This document shows positions 35,753 through 45,051 of a DNA stretch of 64,000 nucleotides, in pieces. Below the pieces are notes generated by a model that did not search any database, was not told the DNA's origin, and saw only the letters and a program-made list of their open reading frames with translations. The DNA is from Herpetosiphon llansteffanensis (GTDB taxonomy: Bacteria > Chloroflexota > Chloroflexia > Chloroflexales > Herpetosiphonaceae), in contig NZ_PUBZ01000091.1 in the NCBI RefSeq assembly GCF_003205875.1, positions 1-64,000 of the forward strand. Direction: 5' to 3'. Positions within the stretch are counted from its first letter, which is position 1. Each line of letters begins with the position of its first letter. Made by a program: the position numbers and the translations under genes.

Positions 35753-35827
35753 GGGCCGGTAGCTCAATGGTCGAGCATCTGACTCTTAATCAGCTGGTTG
35801 TGGGTTCGAGTCCCACCCGGCTCACCA
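35753..35827 (+). tRNA. tRNA-Lys (anticodon CTT)
   Basis: Seven-pair acceptor stem GGGCCGG / CCGGCTC (one G-U), D-arm 'GCTCAATGGTCGAGC', anticodon loop CTCTTAA with anticodon CTT, T-arm 'GTGGGTTCGAGTCCCAC', discriminator A and encoded CCA. Complete and canonical. Confidence 0.96.
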
Positions 35828-35833
35828 AACACC

Positions 35834-35865
35834 AAGGACGTAGCATCAACGCTACGTCCTTTTTT
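35834..35865 (+). terminator. Terminator of tRNA-Lys
   Basis: 11-bp stem AAGGACGTAGC / GCTACGTCCTT with loop ATCAAC, followed by T residues. Confidence 0.9.
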
Positions 35866-35884
35866 ATGCCAATTGAGAAACCTG

Positions 35885-36190
35885 CAACGTATTGTTTATT
35901 CACGAAGCACACAAAGGCGAGAAACCGCGAAGGATGCGAAGGGGATGGGGCTTTTGGCTCTAGGCTATGGGCTATCGGAACAATTATTGCCATTGCAAGA
36001 AATCTCCGATCGCCAACAGCCCATAGCCACGAATTCCACGAATTGCACGAAGCATGTTTTGTTAGCCCATAGCCAACAGCCTATAGCCCTCGTTCCTCTG
36101 CGCCTCTGCGTTAAATTTCTGCCTTCTGCCTTTTCTATGTTCTATGCTCTATGTTCTATGCTCTATGCTCTATGCTCTATGCTCTACTCC
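35885..36190. repeat. Intergenic repeat mosaic with long CTATGYT heptamer run
   Basis: Recurring words 'cacgaagcacacaaagg', 'gaaaccgcgaaggatgcgaag', 'ggctatgggctatcgg', 'cacgaattgcacgaagcatg', 'gcctctgcgttaaattt', then at 36135-36186 about seven consecutive CTATGYT heptamers, the longest run in the window. No gene. Confidence 0.8.
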
Positions 36191-36219
36191 CCTAGGCCTA
36201 TACGACCAACCAGCCAGTG

Positions 36220-36228
36220 TGGTACAAT
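36220..36228 (+). promoter_or_regulatory. Extended minus-10 promoter for the metG leader
   Basis: TGGTACAAT (TG-n-TACAAT) without a good minus-35 element. Transcription starting near 36235 would produce a leader of about 230 bases before metG. Confidence 0.45.
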
Positions 36229-36253
36229 GAGGCCACGTAGGCGAGGTAACCCA

Positions 36254-36379
36254 ATGCAACTATTGCAACTCACAGCCAAAACTTCCCCAGAAGCGGCGCA
36301 AGCAGCAGCCGATTTTTGGCTATGGGCTGGGATTCGCCTTACCGCTGGCGGCTTCATGGCGGGCTTCCCCGCCAACTAG
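36254..36379 (+). CDS. Upstream ORF in the metG leader, 41 codons (possible leader peptide)
   Basis: Short frame starting at an ATG seven bases after GAGG and ending in TAG. The product would be rich in Ala, Leu and Thr with two Trp near its middle ('DFWLWAGIR') and only one internal Met, so it is not a methionine-codon attenuator of the classical kind. A terminator hairpin follows 30 bases after its stop and precedes metG. The sequence 'GCGAGGT' at 36241 can pair with 'ACCTCGT' at 36391, closing the whole region. Translation of this frame is plausible but unproven. Confidence 0.45.
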   Translation: MQLLQLTAKTSPEAAQAAADFWLWAGIRLTAGGFMAGFPAN

Positions 36380-36408
36380 AAGATGCGCCCACCTCGTTGA
36401 TTCACGCA

Positions 36409-36434
36409 ACCGGGCGACTTGCGCTCGGTTTTTT
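36409..36434 (+). terminator. Terminator/attenuator in the metG leader
   Basis: 8-bp stem ACCGGGCG / CGCTCGGT (one G-U), loop ACTTG, followed by six T residues counting the last stem base. It lies 30 bases before the metG start, so it is an attenuation candidate. Confidence 0.75.
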
Positions 36435-36464
36435 GTTGCCCTCAATTTGTTTAAGGATGTGTGT

Positions 36465-38189
36465 ATGTCAAAAAATATTTTAGTGGCGGTAGCCTGGCCG
36501 TATGCCTCAGGCGCACGTCACCTTGGCCACGTTGCAGGCTTTGGCGTGCCCAGCGATGTTTTTGCCCGCTATCAACGTTTGGTCGGCAATAATGTTTTGA
36601 TGGTCAGCGGTACCGACGATCATGGCACGCCCATTACGGTGCGTGCTGAGCGCGAGGGCAAAACGCCGCGCGAAGTCACCGATTTCTACAATGCTGAAAT
36701 TCGCAACAACTTGCGTGATTTGGGCTTGTCGTATGATTTGTTTACCCGCACATCGACCGAAAATCATTACCAAATAACCCAAGCATTTTTTACCCGCTTG
36801 CAGGAAAAAGGCTATATTTTTGCCAAAGAAATGATTGGTACGTATAGCGAAGCCGACAAGCGCTTTTTGCCCGACCGCTACGTCGAAGGCACGTGCCCGC
36901 ATTGTGGCTACACCAAGGCGCGCGGCGATCAATGCGATAACTGTGGCAAGCAACTTGATCCGGTCGATTTGATTGAGCCACGTTCGACTTTGAGCGGTGC
37001 AACGCCGATATTCAAGCCAACAACCCACTTTTTCTTGAATTTGCCAGCCTTTGTCGAGCGTTTGCGCGAATGGATTTCAAGCCAAGAACATTGGCGACCA
37101 AATGTAAAACGCTTTTCGTTGGGCTTGCTTGAAGAAGTGCCAGCCCGTGCAATTACCCGTGACTTAACCTGGGGTGTGCCAATTCCGGTCGAAGGCGACG
37201 AATTCGATGGCAAGCGGATTTACGTTTGGTTTGATGCGGTGATTGGTTATCTTTCGGCAGCGGTTGAATGGGCAACCAAGGTTGGGCGGCCTGAGGCTTG
37301 GCGCGAATGGTGGCTCAACCCAGAGGCCCGTCACTACTACTTTATGGGCAAAGACAATATTGTGTTTCATAGCGTCATTTGGCCAGCCATGCTGATTGGC
37401 CATGGCGAGCTTGAATTGCCCTACGAAGTGGTCAGCAGCGAGTTTTTGACCTTGGCTGGCGGCGAGAAAATCTCATCATCACGTGCTGAGGGCAATAGCA
37501 TTCCGTTTGTGGGCGAATTTTTGGCCCAGTATGATCCCGATCCGTTGCGCTATTTCTTGGTGATTGCTGGCCCCGAAACCTCGGATACCGAGTGGTCGCT
37601 GAGCGAATTTATTCGGCGCAACAACGAAGAATTGGTTGCAACGTGGGGCAATTTGGTCAATCGGGTGCTTTCAATCACCCACAAGAATTTTGGCCATGTG
37701 CCAACGCCACAAGCCCTGACCGCCGAAGATGAAGCTGCTTTGGCAACCGTGCGCAACGCCTTTGAAACCGTTGGCAAGGAATTGGAGCAAGCTCATTTCA
37801 AAGCAGCCTTGATTGCGACGATGGCAGCGGCGCGTTCGGTCAACGAATATTTGGCTAGCCAAGAACCATGGAAAGTGCTCAAAACCGATCGCGAGCGTGG
37901 CGGCACGATTTTGTATGTTGCGTTGCAAGCAATCAACAATTTGCGCACCTTGTTCACGCCATTTTTGCCTTTCACCAGCCAAAAATTGCACGAACTCTTG
38001 GGTAATGAAGGCTATTTGGCCGGGCCATTGCTGTTTGAGGAACGTCAAGAAAGCCAGCACAGCCACGAAGTGCTGACTTGCGAACCAAGCACATGGGTTG
38101 GACGCTGGGAATGGAGCGATCTGCCAGCAGGCCGCGAATTAGCAGCGCCAACAGTGTTGTTCAAAAAGCTCGAATTACCAACGGAGTAG
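36465..38189 (+). CDS. metG: Methionine-tRNA ligase
   Basis: Charges tRNA-Met. 574 residues. The HIGH-like motif is 'ARHLGHVAG' near residue 20; the KMSKS equivalent is 'EKISSS' near residue 335; a zinc knuckle is seen in '[18 protein letters not shown]' near residues 145-162 (four Cys); '[16 protein letters not shown]' starts the anticodon-binding part. There is no C-terminal tRNA-binding (EMAP/Arc1p) extension, which makes it the short form. Start at 36465 has AAGGA upstream. Confidence 0.96.
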   Translation: MSKNILVAVAWPYASGARHLGHVAGFGVPSDVFARYQRLVGNNVLMVSGTDDHGTPITVRAEREGKTPREVTDFYNAEIRNNLRDLGLSYDLFTRTSTENHYQITQAFFTRLQEKGYIFAKEMIGTYSEADKRFLPDRYVEGTCPHCGYTKARGDQCDNCGKQLDPVDLIEPRSTLSGATPIFKPTTHFFLNLPAFVERLREWISSQEHWRPNVKRFSLGLLEEVPARAITRDLTWGVPIPVEGDEFDGKRIYVWFDAVIGYLSAAVEWATKVGRPEAWREWWLNPEARHYYFMGKDNIVFHSVIWPAMLIGHGELELPYEVVSSEFLTLAGGEKISSSRAEGNSIPFVGEFLAQYDPDPLRYFLVIAGPETSDTEWSLSEFIRRNNEELVATWGNLVNRVLSITHKNFGHVPTPQALTAEDEAALATVRNAFETVGKELEQAHFKAALIATMAAARSVNEYLASQEPWKVLKTDRERGGTILYVALQAINNLRTLFTPFLPFTSQKLHELLGNEGYLAGPLLFEERQESQHSHEVLTCEPSTWVGRWEWSDLPAGRELAAPTVLFKKLELPTE

Positions 38190-38197
38190 AGGCTATT

Positions 38198-38396
38198 TGT
38201 AATGGTTCATTGGGTTAACCACAGCTTGATCCCCTCACCCCCACCCCTCTCCCACGCGGCGGGCGAGGGGCTTTAACGCCATGGTTCTCCCCCAAATCCT
38301 TCATAAAAAAGAGTCGGCTCCCCCTCGCCCGCGTTTTTGTGGGAGAGGGGGCTGGGGGGTGAGGGAATACGATTGATAACCTAATGAACCATTACA
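38198..38396. repeat. REP/MITE-like inverted-repeat element, about 199 bp
   Basis: Imperfect terminal arms: 'TGTAATGGTTCATTGGGTTA' on the left matches the complement of the right end with one change. Internally each arm contains 'CCCTCACCCCC', 'CCCTCTCCCAC' and 'CGGGCGAGGGG' in mirrored order, so the RNA or DNA could fold into a long hairpin. A second related copy lies at 55.9-56.1 kb. No transposase is encoded. Confidence 0.8.
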
Positions 38397-38601
38397 GCTA
38401 TTGGCTATCGGGATAGGTTTATATCCACCAAGACTTGATTAAACCACGAAGGACACGAATGGGGAAAGGACTTTTGGCTATTGGCTTTTGACTATGGGAG
38501 ATTGTTTGAAATTTCATGCAATGTTCCGATAGCCGATAGCCTTCAGTCTATAGCCCTCATTCCCATTCGTGTCCTTCGCGTTCTTCGCGGTTAAAATATC
38601 G
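38397..38601. repeat. Intergenic repeat mosaic
   Basis: Words 'ggctatcgggat', 'ccacgaaggacacgaa', 'cttttggctattggctttt', 'ccgatagccgatagcc', 'tgtccttcgcgttcttcgcgg'. No gene. Confidence 0.7.
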
Positions 38602-40074
38602 TTATTGCCGGATAACGGGCAATGGTTGCGATGGCGAATCGCGGAGTTGGCTGGTGATGAGCCGATCGGTGGCTGGTGCTAAGGGTAGCCACAAGGTAAA
38701 AATACTGCCTTCGCCAACGTTTGATCGGACTTCGATTGTGCCCCGATGGGCATCGGTAATCCATTTGACGATTGCTAGGCCAATGCCAGCGCCGCCGCCT
38801 TTGCGTACCCGCGATTTGTCGGCGCGATAGAAACGCTGGAAGATATTGGGCAATACATCAGGCGGAATGCCTTCGCCAGTATCTTGCACGCGCAGCGCCA
38901 CTTCGCGCCCAACCCGTTCCAAACTGAGGGTAACTGTGCCATCGTCGGGCGTATGTTGAATCGCGTTGTAGGCCAGATTGAGCATTGCTTGCTTGAGTCG
39001 GTCGCGATCACCGATAACCGTTGCTTGATCTTCGCTGCCAATTTGCAGCTTGACATGCTCGGCGAGTGGACGCAATTCGCGAAATACTTCCAAAATCAAG
39101 GTATCAAGCTCAACTGGCTCGCTGCGCATTTGTACGCCCGCCTCGGTTTGGGCCAAAAACAACAGGTCGTTGACCAAACGATTCAACCGCACAACCTCGC
39201 GTTCTAAGTCGCTGAGCGATTCGCTGAGCAATTCGGGGTTGTGCATTGCGCCGCGGCGCAGCACTTCGAGATTGCCACGCATGGCGGCGAGCGGCGTGCG
39301 CAATTCATGCGAAACGTCGGCGGTGAGCCGTTTTTGGGTGTTGAACAACCCTTCCATGCGCGCTAGCAAATCGTTGGTGATGGTGGCCAGCCGACCAAGC
39401 TCATCGTGGGGATTGGCCACGGCGATCCGGCGGCTCAAATCTTCGGCACGCACAATTTGCTCGGCAGTATTGGCAATCATATCAATTGGGCGCAGACCAC
39501 GCTTGGTAATTTGGCTAATCCCAAGGTACATCAGCACAATCGTGAGCGAGCCAGCAATCAAAAACACCAACGACAAGGTATCCAAGGCGCGATCAACCGT
39601 GCGCAACGATTGGCTAGCAACCAATACGCCGACCACCGTGTGATCGAAGGTTAATGGCGAAACCACTTGCATGGTGCGGCCATAAGCCGATGGCTTGGTG
39701 CTCATGACTGAATTTTTTTCGAGCGCCGAAGCCAATTCAGTGCTATCGAGGCTTGGGCCTTCGCCCATAAACGCGGGCGTTGCCGCCAAGCGCACGCCGT
39801 TGGGATAAAAGACCGCGACCGAAATCGGCGAACCTTCAAAATCTTCGTTGGGCACAGGCAACAACGAGATGCTTGTGCCGCTGAAATAGCGCTCGAGTGG
39901 CTTTTTGGCTTGGGCATATTGGCTTTGAATTTGGTTGGTAGCCCGCACCAAATCATCGCGCACGCCATTGAGCAAAATCGCCCGTTCAGCAGAATAGAGC
40001 GTCAACCCCAGAATGAGCAATCCAAGGGTCATAAAGGCAACGGAAATGAAGGTTAGCCGATAGCGTAGTGTCAT
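38602..40074 (-). CDS. HAMP sensor histidine kinase (OmpR-type partner)
   Basis: 490-residue kinase: N-terminal helix (about 8-30), extracellular sensor (about 31-165), second helix (about 168-190), HAMP (about 190-245), HisKA with '[20 protein letters not shown]', and HATPase with '[10 protein letters not shown]', '[22 protein letters not shown]' and '[14 protein letters not shown]'. It overlaps its response regulator by four bases (ATGA), so they are a cotranslated pair. The signal is unknown. Confidence 0.94.
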   Translation of the reverse strand: MTLRYRLTFISVAFMTLGLLILGLTLYSAERAILLNGVRDDLVRATNQIQSQYAQAKKPLERYFSGTSISLLPVPNEDFEGSPISVAVFYPNGVRLAATPAFMGEGPSLDSTELASALEKNSVMSTKPSAYGRTMQVVSPLTFDHTVVGVLVASQSLRTVDRALDTLSLVFLIAGSLTIVLMYLGISQITKRGLRPIDMIANTAEQIVRAEDLSRRIAVANPHDELGRLATITNDLLARMEGLFNTQKRLTADVSHELRTPLAAMRGNLEVLRRGAMHNPELLSESLSDLEREVVRLNRLVNDLLFLAQTEAGVQMRSEPVELDTLILEVFRELRPLAEHVKLQIGSEDQATVIGDRDRLKQAMLNLAYNAIQHTPDDGTVTLSLERVGREVALRVQDTGEGIPPDVLPNIFQRFYRADKSRVRKGGGAGIGLAIVKWITDAHRGTIEVRSNVGEGSIFTLWLPLAPATDRLITSQLRDSPSQPLPVIRQ

Positions 40075-40781
40075 CGTTCACCGTAGGGTTGTTCACGTAA
40101 GATATAGCCAGCGCCGCGCACGGTGTGCAGCATGCGGCCTTCGCCCGATTCTTCGAGTTTTTGGCGCAAATAGCGCACATAGACCTCAATGATATTCGAT
40201 TCGCCGCCAAAATCATAGCCCCAAACCCGATCGTAAATCACATCGCGAGTTAGCACTTGGCCCGGGTGACGCATAAATAATTCGAGCAATTCGTATTCTT
40301 TGGCGGTTAGCTGCACCGCACGCCCAGCAATCGTAACCTCGCGCGAAGCAGTGTTCATCTCTAAGCCATTAACTTGCAGCACAACCGGGCCTTCGGTGCG
40401 CGCTACATGGCGACGCAGCAAAGCCCGAATGCGGGCAAGCAATTCTTCAAAGGCAAAGGGCTTGATCAAATAATCATCAGCTCCGCTTTCCAAGCCCATC
40501 ACGCGGTCGGGCACGGTTTCTTTGGCAGTTAGCATAATGATCGGAACATCGCTGCCAGCACGCAAGCGCCGACAAACCTCAAAGCCATCCATGCCTGGCA
40601 ACATAATATCGAGAATCACCAGATCGGCGGGGCGTTCGCGGGCAGCGGCAATGCCGGTTGGCCCATCGTGTGCTACCTCGACTGTAAATCCTTCGAAGGC
40701 CAAACCTCGCCGCAAATAGCCAGCAATTTCTTTTTCATCCTCGACAACCAAAATTCGTGCAGCAGCTTGCGGTTGGCTCAT
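40071..40781 (-). CDS. OmpR/PhoB-family response regulator
   Basis: 236 residues. Receiver with '[14 protein letters not shown]' (acidic pocket), phosphoacceptor in '[13 protein letters not shown]', Thr in 'IMLTAKE' and Lys in 'YLIKPF'; C-terminal winged helix with '[22 protein letters not shown]' and '[10 protein letters not shown]'. DNA-binding transcription factor paired with the following kinase. Start at 40781 with AAGGAG eight bases upstream. Confidence 0.95.
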   Translation of the reverse strand: MSQPQAAARILVVEDEKEIAGYLRRGLAFEGFTVEVAHDGPTGIAAARERPADLVILDIMLPGMDGFEVCRRLRAGSDVPIIMLTAKETVPDRVMGLESGADDYLIKPFAFEELLARIRALLRRHVARTEGPVVLQVNGLEMNTASREVTIAGRAVQLTAKEYELLELFMRHPGQVLTRDVIYDRVWGYDFGGESNIIEVYVRYLRQKLEESGEGRMLHTVRGAGYILREQPYGER

Positions 40782-40997
40782 GCAGCACACTCCTTCTTGA
40801 ATAATAGGCAACACCGCTGAGGTGGTGGGATTCGGAATTATTCCCCTAGCATAGCACACTCTGCTGAAAATCTGGCAAGAATCGGTTAAGGATTGGCTTA
40901 ATTTTACGCTTGCTACAAGCGATGTTTTTGGTATAGTTGTTGCTTAAATCCTGCCTGTATCAATCCAGCCAAGCATATTTGTGTATGGGAGTCGCCA

Positions 40998-42275
40998 ATG
41001 GACGAGCTTTCGTTGACCCTCGCTCGTTGGACAACGCGGCGTGTCATGACCGCAACTTTGGTCGTCCTTGCGATGATCGGCCTCGCTTTTGTGATTGTTA
41101 ATTTTTATAGTGTGTTTGTGGTGGCGTTTATTGCGTTTGTGCTCAGCACAGCAATTCGCCCGCTGGTGCAAATTTTGCAACGGCTCAAAATCTCGCCGCA
41201 GCTGGGGGTAATTATCGCCTACCTGCTGTTATTGGGCTTGCTGATTGGGGTCGTGGTGTTGATGGCTCCGCTGATTACCGAGCAAATTACCGCGATTACC
41301 GCCAAAATACCCGATTATTACCACGATGCGCGCCAGTTTTTAGTTTCCTCGCGTAGTAGTTTTATTCGCAATTTGGCTGCTCGTTTGCCGCTTGATGCAC
41401 CGCTTTCGCTCTCGGGCGTTGCTCCCGCCGAAACCAACCAACAACAAACTGATGTGGCGGTGAGCCAATTAGTTAGTGTGCTCGAAAATACGGGCATTAG
41501 TGTTTTTGTGGTGATTGCTACATTATTGCTTGGCTTCTACTGGACGCTCGATGGCGATCGGGTGCTACGCACGCTATTGCAATTAGTTGATGTCGAAAAG
41601 CGTGAGAATTGGCGTTCGCTGATTGCTGAAATTCAAGCCAAAATGGGTGCGTTTATTCGCGGCCAATTGATTCTTGATTTCTCGATTGGCGCACTTTCGA
41701 CCGCTGCCTACCTGTTGATTGGCATTGATTATGCGATTGTGTTGGGCATTTTGGCCGGCTTGCTGGAGACAATTCCAATTCTGGGGCCGGTGCTTGGCGC
41801 TGTGCCGCCATTGCTGATTACGCTTGCGCAAGGCGATGTAACCGCGTTTACCTGGGTGATTGTGGCAACTGTGGTGATTCAGCAAATCGAAGGCACGTTC
41901 TTGGTTCCCAAGGTCATGGATCGCGCGGTTGGGGTCAATGCAGTGCTGACGTTGGTCGCATTTGCTGCATTTAGCGCGACTTTGGGCTTGGCAGGTGGGA
42001 TTTTGGCCGTGCCATTGGCGGCAATTGTCCAAATTATCTTCAGCCGCTTGGTGTTTAATCAAAGTGAAGCCGGCACGAATGTAACCCGCCGCGATCGCTT
42101 TGGCGTGTTGCATTACGAATCGCAACAATTGCTCCAAGCCTTGCAGCGGCATAATCGGGCTGATGAAAACGAAGATGAAGCCAATATTGTGTTTGATGAT
42201 CAACTTGAGCATGTGATTGTTGATTTGGATGGCATGTTAGCGGCGATCAATAGCGGCGAGGAACTAGCCGCATGA
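40998..42275 (+). CDS. AI-2E transporter-family (UPF0118) membrane protein
   Basis: 425 residues with about eight membrane helices and the family's conserved 'GLLETIPILGPVLGAVPPLLI' loop near residue 255 and 'FLVPKVMDRAVGVNAVLTL'. Members include small-molecule exporters and Na+/H+ antiporters; the name AI-2E does not prove autoinducer export. A charged C-terminal tail is present. It overlaps the next gene, a paralogue, by four bases. Confidence 0.9.
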   Translation: MDELSLTLARWTTRRVMTATLVVLAMIGLAFVIVNFYSVFVVAFIAFVLSTAIRPLVQILQRLKISPQLGVIIAYLLLLGLLIGVVVLMAPLITEQITAITAKIPDYYHDARQFLVSSRSSFIRNLAARLPLDAPLSLSGVAPAETNQQQTDVAVSQLVSVLENTGISVFVVIATLLLGFYWTLDGDRVLRTLLQLVDVEKRENWRSLIAEIQAKMGAFIRGQLILDFSIGALSTAAYLLIGIDYAIVLGILAGLLETIPILGPVLGAVPPLLITLAQGDVTAFTWVIVATVVIQQIEGTFLVPKVMDRAVGVNAVLTLVAFAAFSATLGLAGGILAVPLAAIVQIIFSRLVFNQSEAGTNVTRRDRFGVLHYESQQLLQALQRHNRADENEDEANIVFDDQLEHVIVDLDGMLAAINSGEELAA

Positions 42276-43480
42276 AACAGCTTGCGCGAGTTACTGCAAC
42301 CATCCTTTTCACAATTGGCCTCGTGGCGCTGATGTGGATGTTTAGCGCTGCGGTGTTGCTCTTTTTGGTTTCGTTGGTGATTGCCTCGGCAGTTCGGCCA
42401 TTTGCTCAACGCTTGATTGATCGCGGGATGAGTCGTGGCGCGGCCTATGGCTTGGTTTATTTTGCGAGCTTTATCTTTTTTGGCAGCTTGTTTGCAGTGA
42501 TTAGCCGCGGCTTGTTGACTGAATTGCAACGGGCTGGCGATCAATTGCTCAATTTATATACCAATATCACCATCACATGGCCCAACGGCCAACAATGGCA
42601 ACAAACGATTGCCAGCGAATTGCCATCGCGCCAAGGCTTGCTTGATTATATGGCTGGCACCGATGGCACGGCAGTTGTAGATAGCATTATTGGGTTTAGC
42701 AGTGGAGTGTTTGATTTTCTGGCCCAGTTGGTCATTTTGCTCTCGCTGAGCACCTATTGGGCGGTTGATCAAAATCGATTTGAGCGTTTGTGGCTCTCAT
42801 TAATTAATGCCAAACATCGCCAGCGTGCGCGCACGATTTGGCGGGCGGTTGAGCTTGAAGTCGGCGCATATATTCGCAGCGAAGTGGCGCAAAGCTCGTT
42901 GGCGGGCATTAGCTTGGGCATTATATTTGAATTAATTGGCATGCCGTACCCAACCTTGCTGGCCTTATGGATTGCGATTGCGTGGCTTGTGCCGTGGGTT
43001 GGGGTGTTGTTGGCGCTGATTCCAGCGGTCGCGATGGGAATGTTGGTCGGCTTGCCAGTTGCGTTGTTGGCTGGTTTATCAACGATTGCCGTTTTTGCAA
43101 TGCTGCAAATTTGGGTCGAGCCACGTTTATACGGAGCCAACCGCGTTAGCCCGGTGCTGGTGGTCTTGATATTGATGGTCATGGCCCAGGCTTCGGGGAT
43201 TTTGGGCATGCTGATTGCGCCACCCTTGGCAGCGACGATTCAAATTTTGGGCCGCGAGTTGTGGTTTAACAAAGCGATTGATGAACAATTGACTGCTACC
43301 TACCGCAACCAACTGCAAGTGCTGCGTGAGCGCTTGGTCACAATTCAGCAAGACGAGGTTACTGCTGAAGTTGCGGCGACGGCCCAACATCAATCGTATA
43401 TTCGCCAAATTGAAGAGCTGATGGATGAAACCCAAAGCGTGCTTGGCAGCGCTGGCATGCTCAACCGCGAACAAGCATAA
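42272..43480 (+). CDS. AI-2E transporter-family (UPF0118) membrane protein, second paralogue
   Basis: 402 residues, same fold and helix layout as the preceding gene; conserved loop 'IAIAWLVPWVGVLLALIPAVAMG' and 'WVEPRLYGANRVSPVLVVLIL'. The overlap ATGA and paralogy suggest the two proteins form a heteromeric complex. A YihY-type gene follows 40 bases later. Confidence 0.9.
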   Translation: MKQLARVTATILFTIGLVALMWMFSAAVLLFLVSLVIASAVRPFAQRLIDRGMSRGAAYGLVYFASFIFFGSLFAVISRGLLTELQRAGDQLLNLYTNITITWPNGQQWQQTIASELPSRQGLLDYMAGTDGTAVVDSIIGFSSGVFDFLAQLVILLSLSTYWAVDQNRFERLWLSLINAKHRQRARTIWRAVELEVGAYIRSEVAQSSLAGISLGIIFELIGMPYPTLLALWIAIAWLVPWVGVLLALIPAVAMGMLVGLPVALLAGLSTIAVFAMLQIWVEPRLYGANRVSPVLVVLILMVMAQASGILGMLIAPPLAATIQILGRELWFNKAIDEQLTATYRNQLQVLRERLVTIQQDEVTAEVAATAQHQSYIRQIEELMDETQSVLGSAGMLNREQA

Positions 43481-43520
43481 TCGGGCAATTAATCGCCTAG
43501 TGTGAGATGAGGCGCAATTT

Positions 43521-44627
43521 ATGAAACAATGGGTTACGAAAACCGCTTGGCCATTGCTGCAACGCACGGTTAAAGCTTGGAATGATGATGATTGTTCGCG
43601 TATGGCCGCATCGTTGGCGTATTACGCGGTATTTTCAATCTTTCCCTTGATTTTATTATTACTTTCGATCTTAGGATATTGGTTGCGATTGCAAGGCGAT
43701 ACAGGTACTGATGTTGAAAAGACCTTAGTTGACTCAATGATGCAAGTCTTTCAAACCAGCCCCCAAGTTGGCGTTGATAACTCATCAATTCGTAATGCAC
43801 TGGTTGAAATTTTGAAAAGCTTAAGCCAACAAGCTGGCACAAACGCGCCAATTGCACTCATTACAACTTTTTTTGCTGCTAGCGGAATTTTTGTGCAAAT
43901 CGATAAATCATTTGATGTGATTTGGGATATTCAGCCAAAACAGGGCAATTTTCTGTATACAATCAGAAGTACCGTGATTGAGCGCGGCAAAGCATTTTCC
44001 TTGGTATTGGTCATTGGCCTGCTCTTAATTAGCTCGTTGGTGCTCTCGTCGGTTTTGCAAGGCTTAGAAAATTTGTCCAAGAGCTTCAATTTGCCTGGGG
44101 TTGGGGTTGGCTGGCAAATTTTCACCTTTGTCGTAGCTTTTGCGATTAATGTTTTGATATTCTTTTTGCTATTTTTTGCCATGCCCAAGCCCAAAATGCG
44201 CTGGCGTGATATATTGCCAGGCGCGATTTTGACCGCAGCGCTGTGGGAAATTGGCAAAATCGTGCTTTCGCTGTTTCTTGGCGGCAATAAATATACAGCT
44301 TCGACAACAGTGGCGGCCTTTATCGCGCTGCTAGCATGGATTTATTACGCCAGCCAAATTATCTTTTTTGGCGCGGAATTTTGCCGTGTCTATACCGATT
44401 GGAATCAAACTCGGCGTGCGAAACGAGCGCCAGCAATCGCCTTGCCCACGCCGCCCGATCTGCCGACGACCGCCTTGCCGCCAGCGCTGGCTACATCGCA
44501 ACAAAAAGCAACCTATGCGGTTGGGGGCACGGCCTTGGGTGTGGTTTTGGGGGTCGTGATGAGTATTGTTGGTACGCTAGTTGCGATTATCCAATTTATT
44601 CGAACCTTGCGCAACGGCAAAGCCTAA
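43521..44627 (+). CDS. YihY/BrkB-family membrane protein
   Basis: 368 residues with six predicted helices; 'WNDDDCSRMAASLAYYAVFSIFPLILLLL' region and 'YYASQIIFFGAEFCRVY' are family signatures. Once called RNase BN, the family is now regarded as membrane proteins of unclear transport function. Third gene of a plus-strand membrane-protein run. GAGG-like site upstream. Confidence 0.9.
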   Translation: MKQWVTKTAWPLLQRTVKAWNDDDCSRMAASLAYYAVFSIFPLILLLLSILGYWLRLQGDTGTDVEKTLVDSMMQVFQTSPQVGVDNSSIRNALVEILKSLSQQAGTNAPIALITTFFAASGIFVQIDKSFDVIWDIQPKQGNFLYTIRSTVIERGKAFSLVLVIGLLLISSLVLSSVLQGLENLSKSFNLPGVGVGWQIFTFVVAFAINVLIFFLLFFAMPKPKMRWRDILPGAILTAALWEIGKIVLSLFLGGNKYTASTTVAAFIALLAWIYYASQIIFFGAEFCRVYTDWNQTRRAKRAPAIALPTPPDLPTTALPPALATSQQKATYAVGGTALGVVLGVVMSIVGTLVAIIQFIRTLRNGKA

Positions 44628-44648
44628 CTTTAGTATGAGGATATTGCG

Positions 44649-44822
44649 ATGAGCGACCAAAGCGATCAGCCAAAACCAATCGAGCCACCAACACCTGAAT
44701 CCGAGCCGATTGGCGACCCGCCAATTGAGCCAGCCAATGATGCGCCGCCCACGATTGGCGATCCACCAAGCAGACCCCAACCGCCGATTGGCGATCCACC
44801 AAAAGAAGAGCATAGAACATAG
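44649..44822 (+). CDS. Small proline-rich protein with IGDPP repeats, 57 residues
   Basis: Too short for many gene callers. ATG has GAGG eight bases upstream and lies 21 bases after the YihY gene. The product is disordered and Pro/Asp/Glu-rich with 'PIGDPP' / 'TIGDPP' / 'PIGDPP' repeated three times. Its last residues run into the repeat mosaic, so the original C-terminus may have been lost or replaced. Function unknown. Confidence 0.5.
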   Translation: MSDQSDQPKPIEPPTPESEPIGDPPIEPANDAPPTIGDPPSRPQPPIGDPPKEEHRT

Positions 44823-45051
44823 GGATCGGGGATCGGGGTTTGGGGATCGGAATATTCAACTCAGAGGCGCAGAGAACCGAAGGATGAAGGATGAAGGATG
44901 AGGGATGAAGGGGCCAAGGGTCAGGCTATGGGCTATTTGGATAATTATTCGTGCAATCTGTGCAATTCGTGGCTAAAATAATAGAAGGATGAGGGATGAA
45001 GTAAAATCAAAAGCCTAACGCCAATAGCCTATAGCCTCGTTTCTGCGTAGA
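44823..45051. repeat. Intergenic repeat mosaic
   Basis: 'gatcggggatcgggg', 'aggcgcagag', GGATGAA run (44878-44911), 'ggctatgggctat', 'cgtgcaatctgtgcaattcgtggc'. No gene. Confidence 0.7.

Noticed and set aside
36229-36464. T-box or SAM riboswitch in front of metG
   Set aside because: No T-box sequence (TGGNACCGCG) and no SAM-aptamer core was found.
38198-38396. Insertion sequence
   Set aside because: Inverted termini exist but there is no transposase frame; better called REP/MITE-like.
41583-42212. Minus-strand open frame over the AI-2E family gene
   Set aside because: Gln/His/Asn-rich shadow, no start signals.
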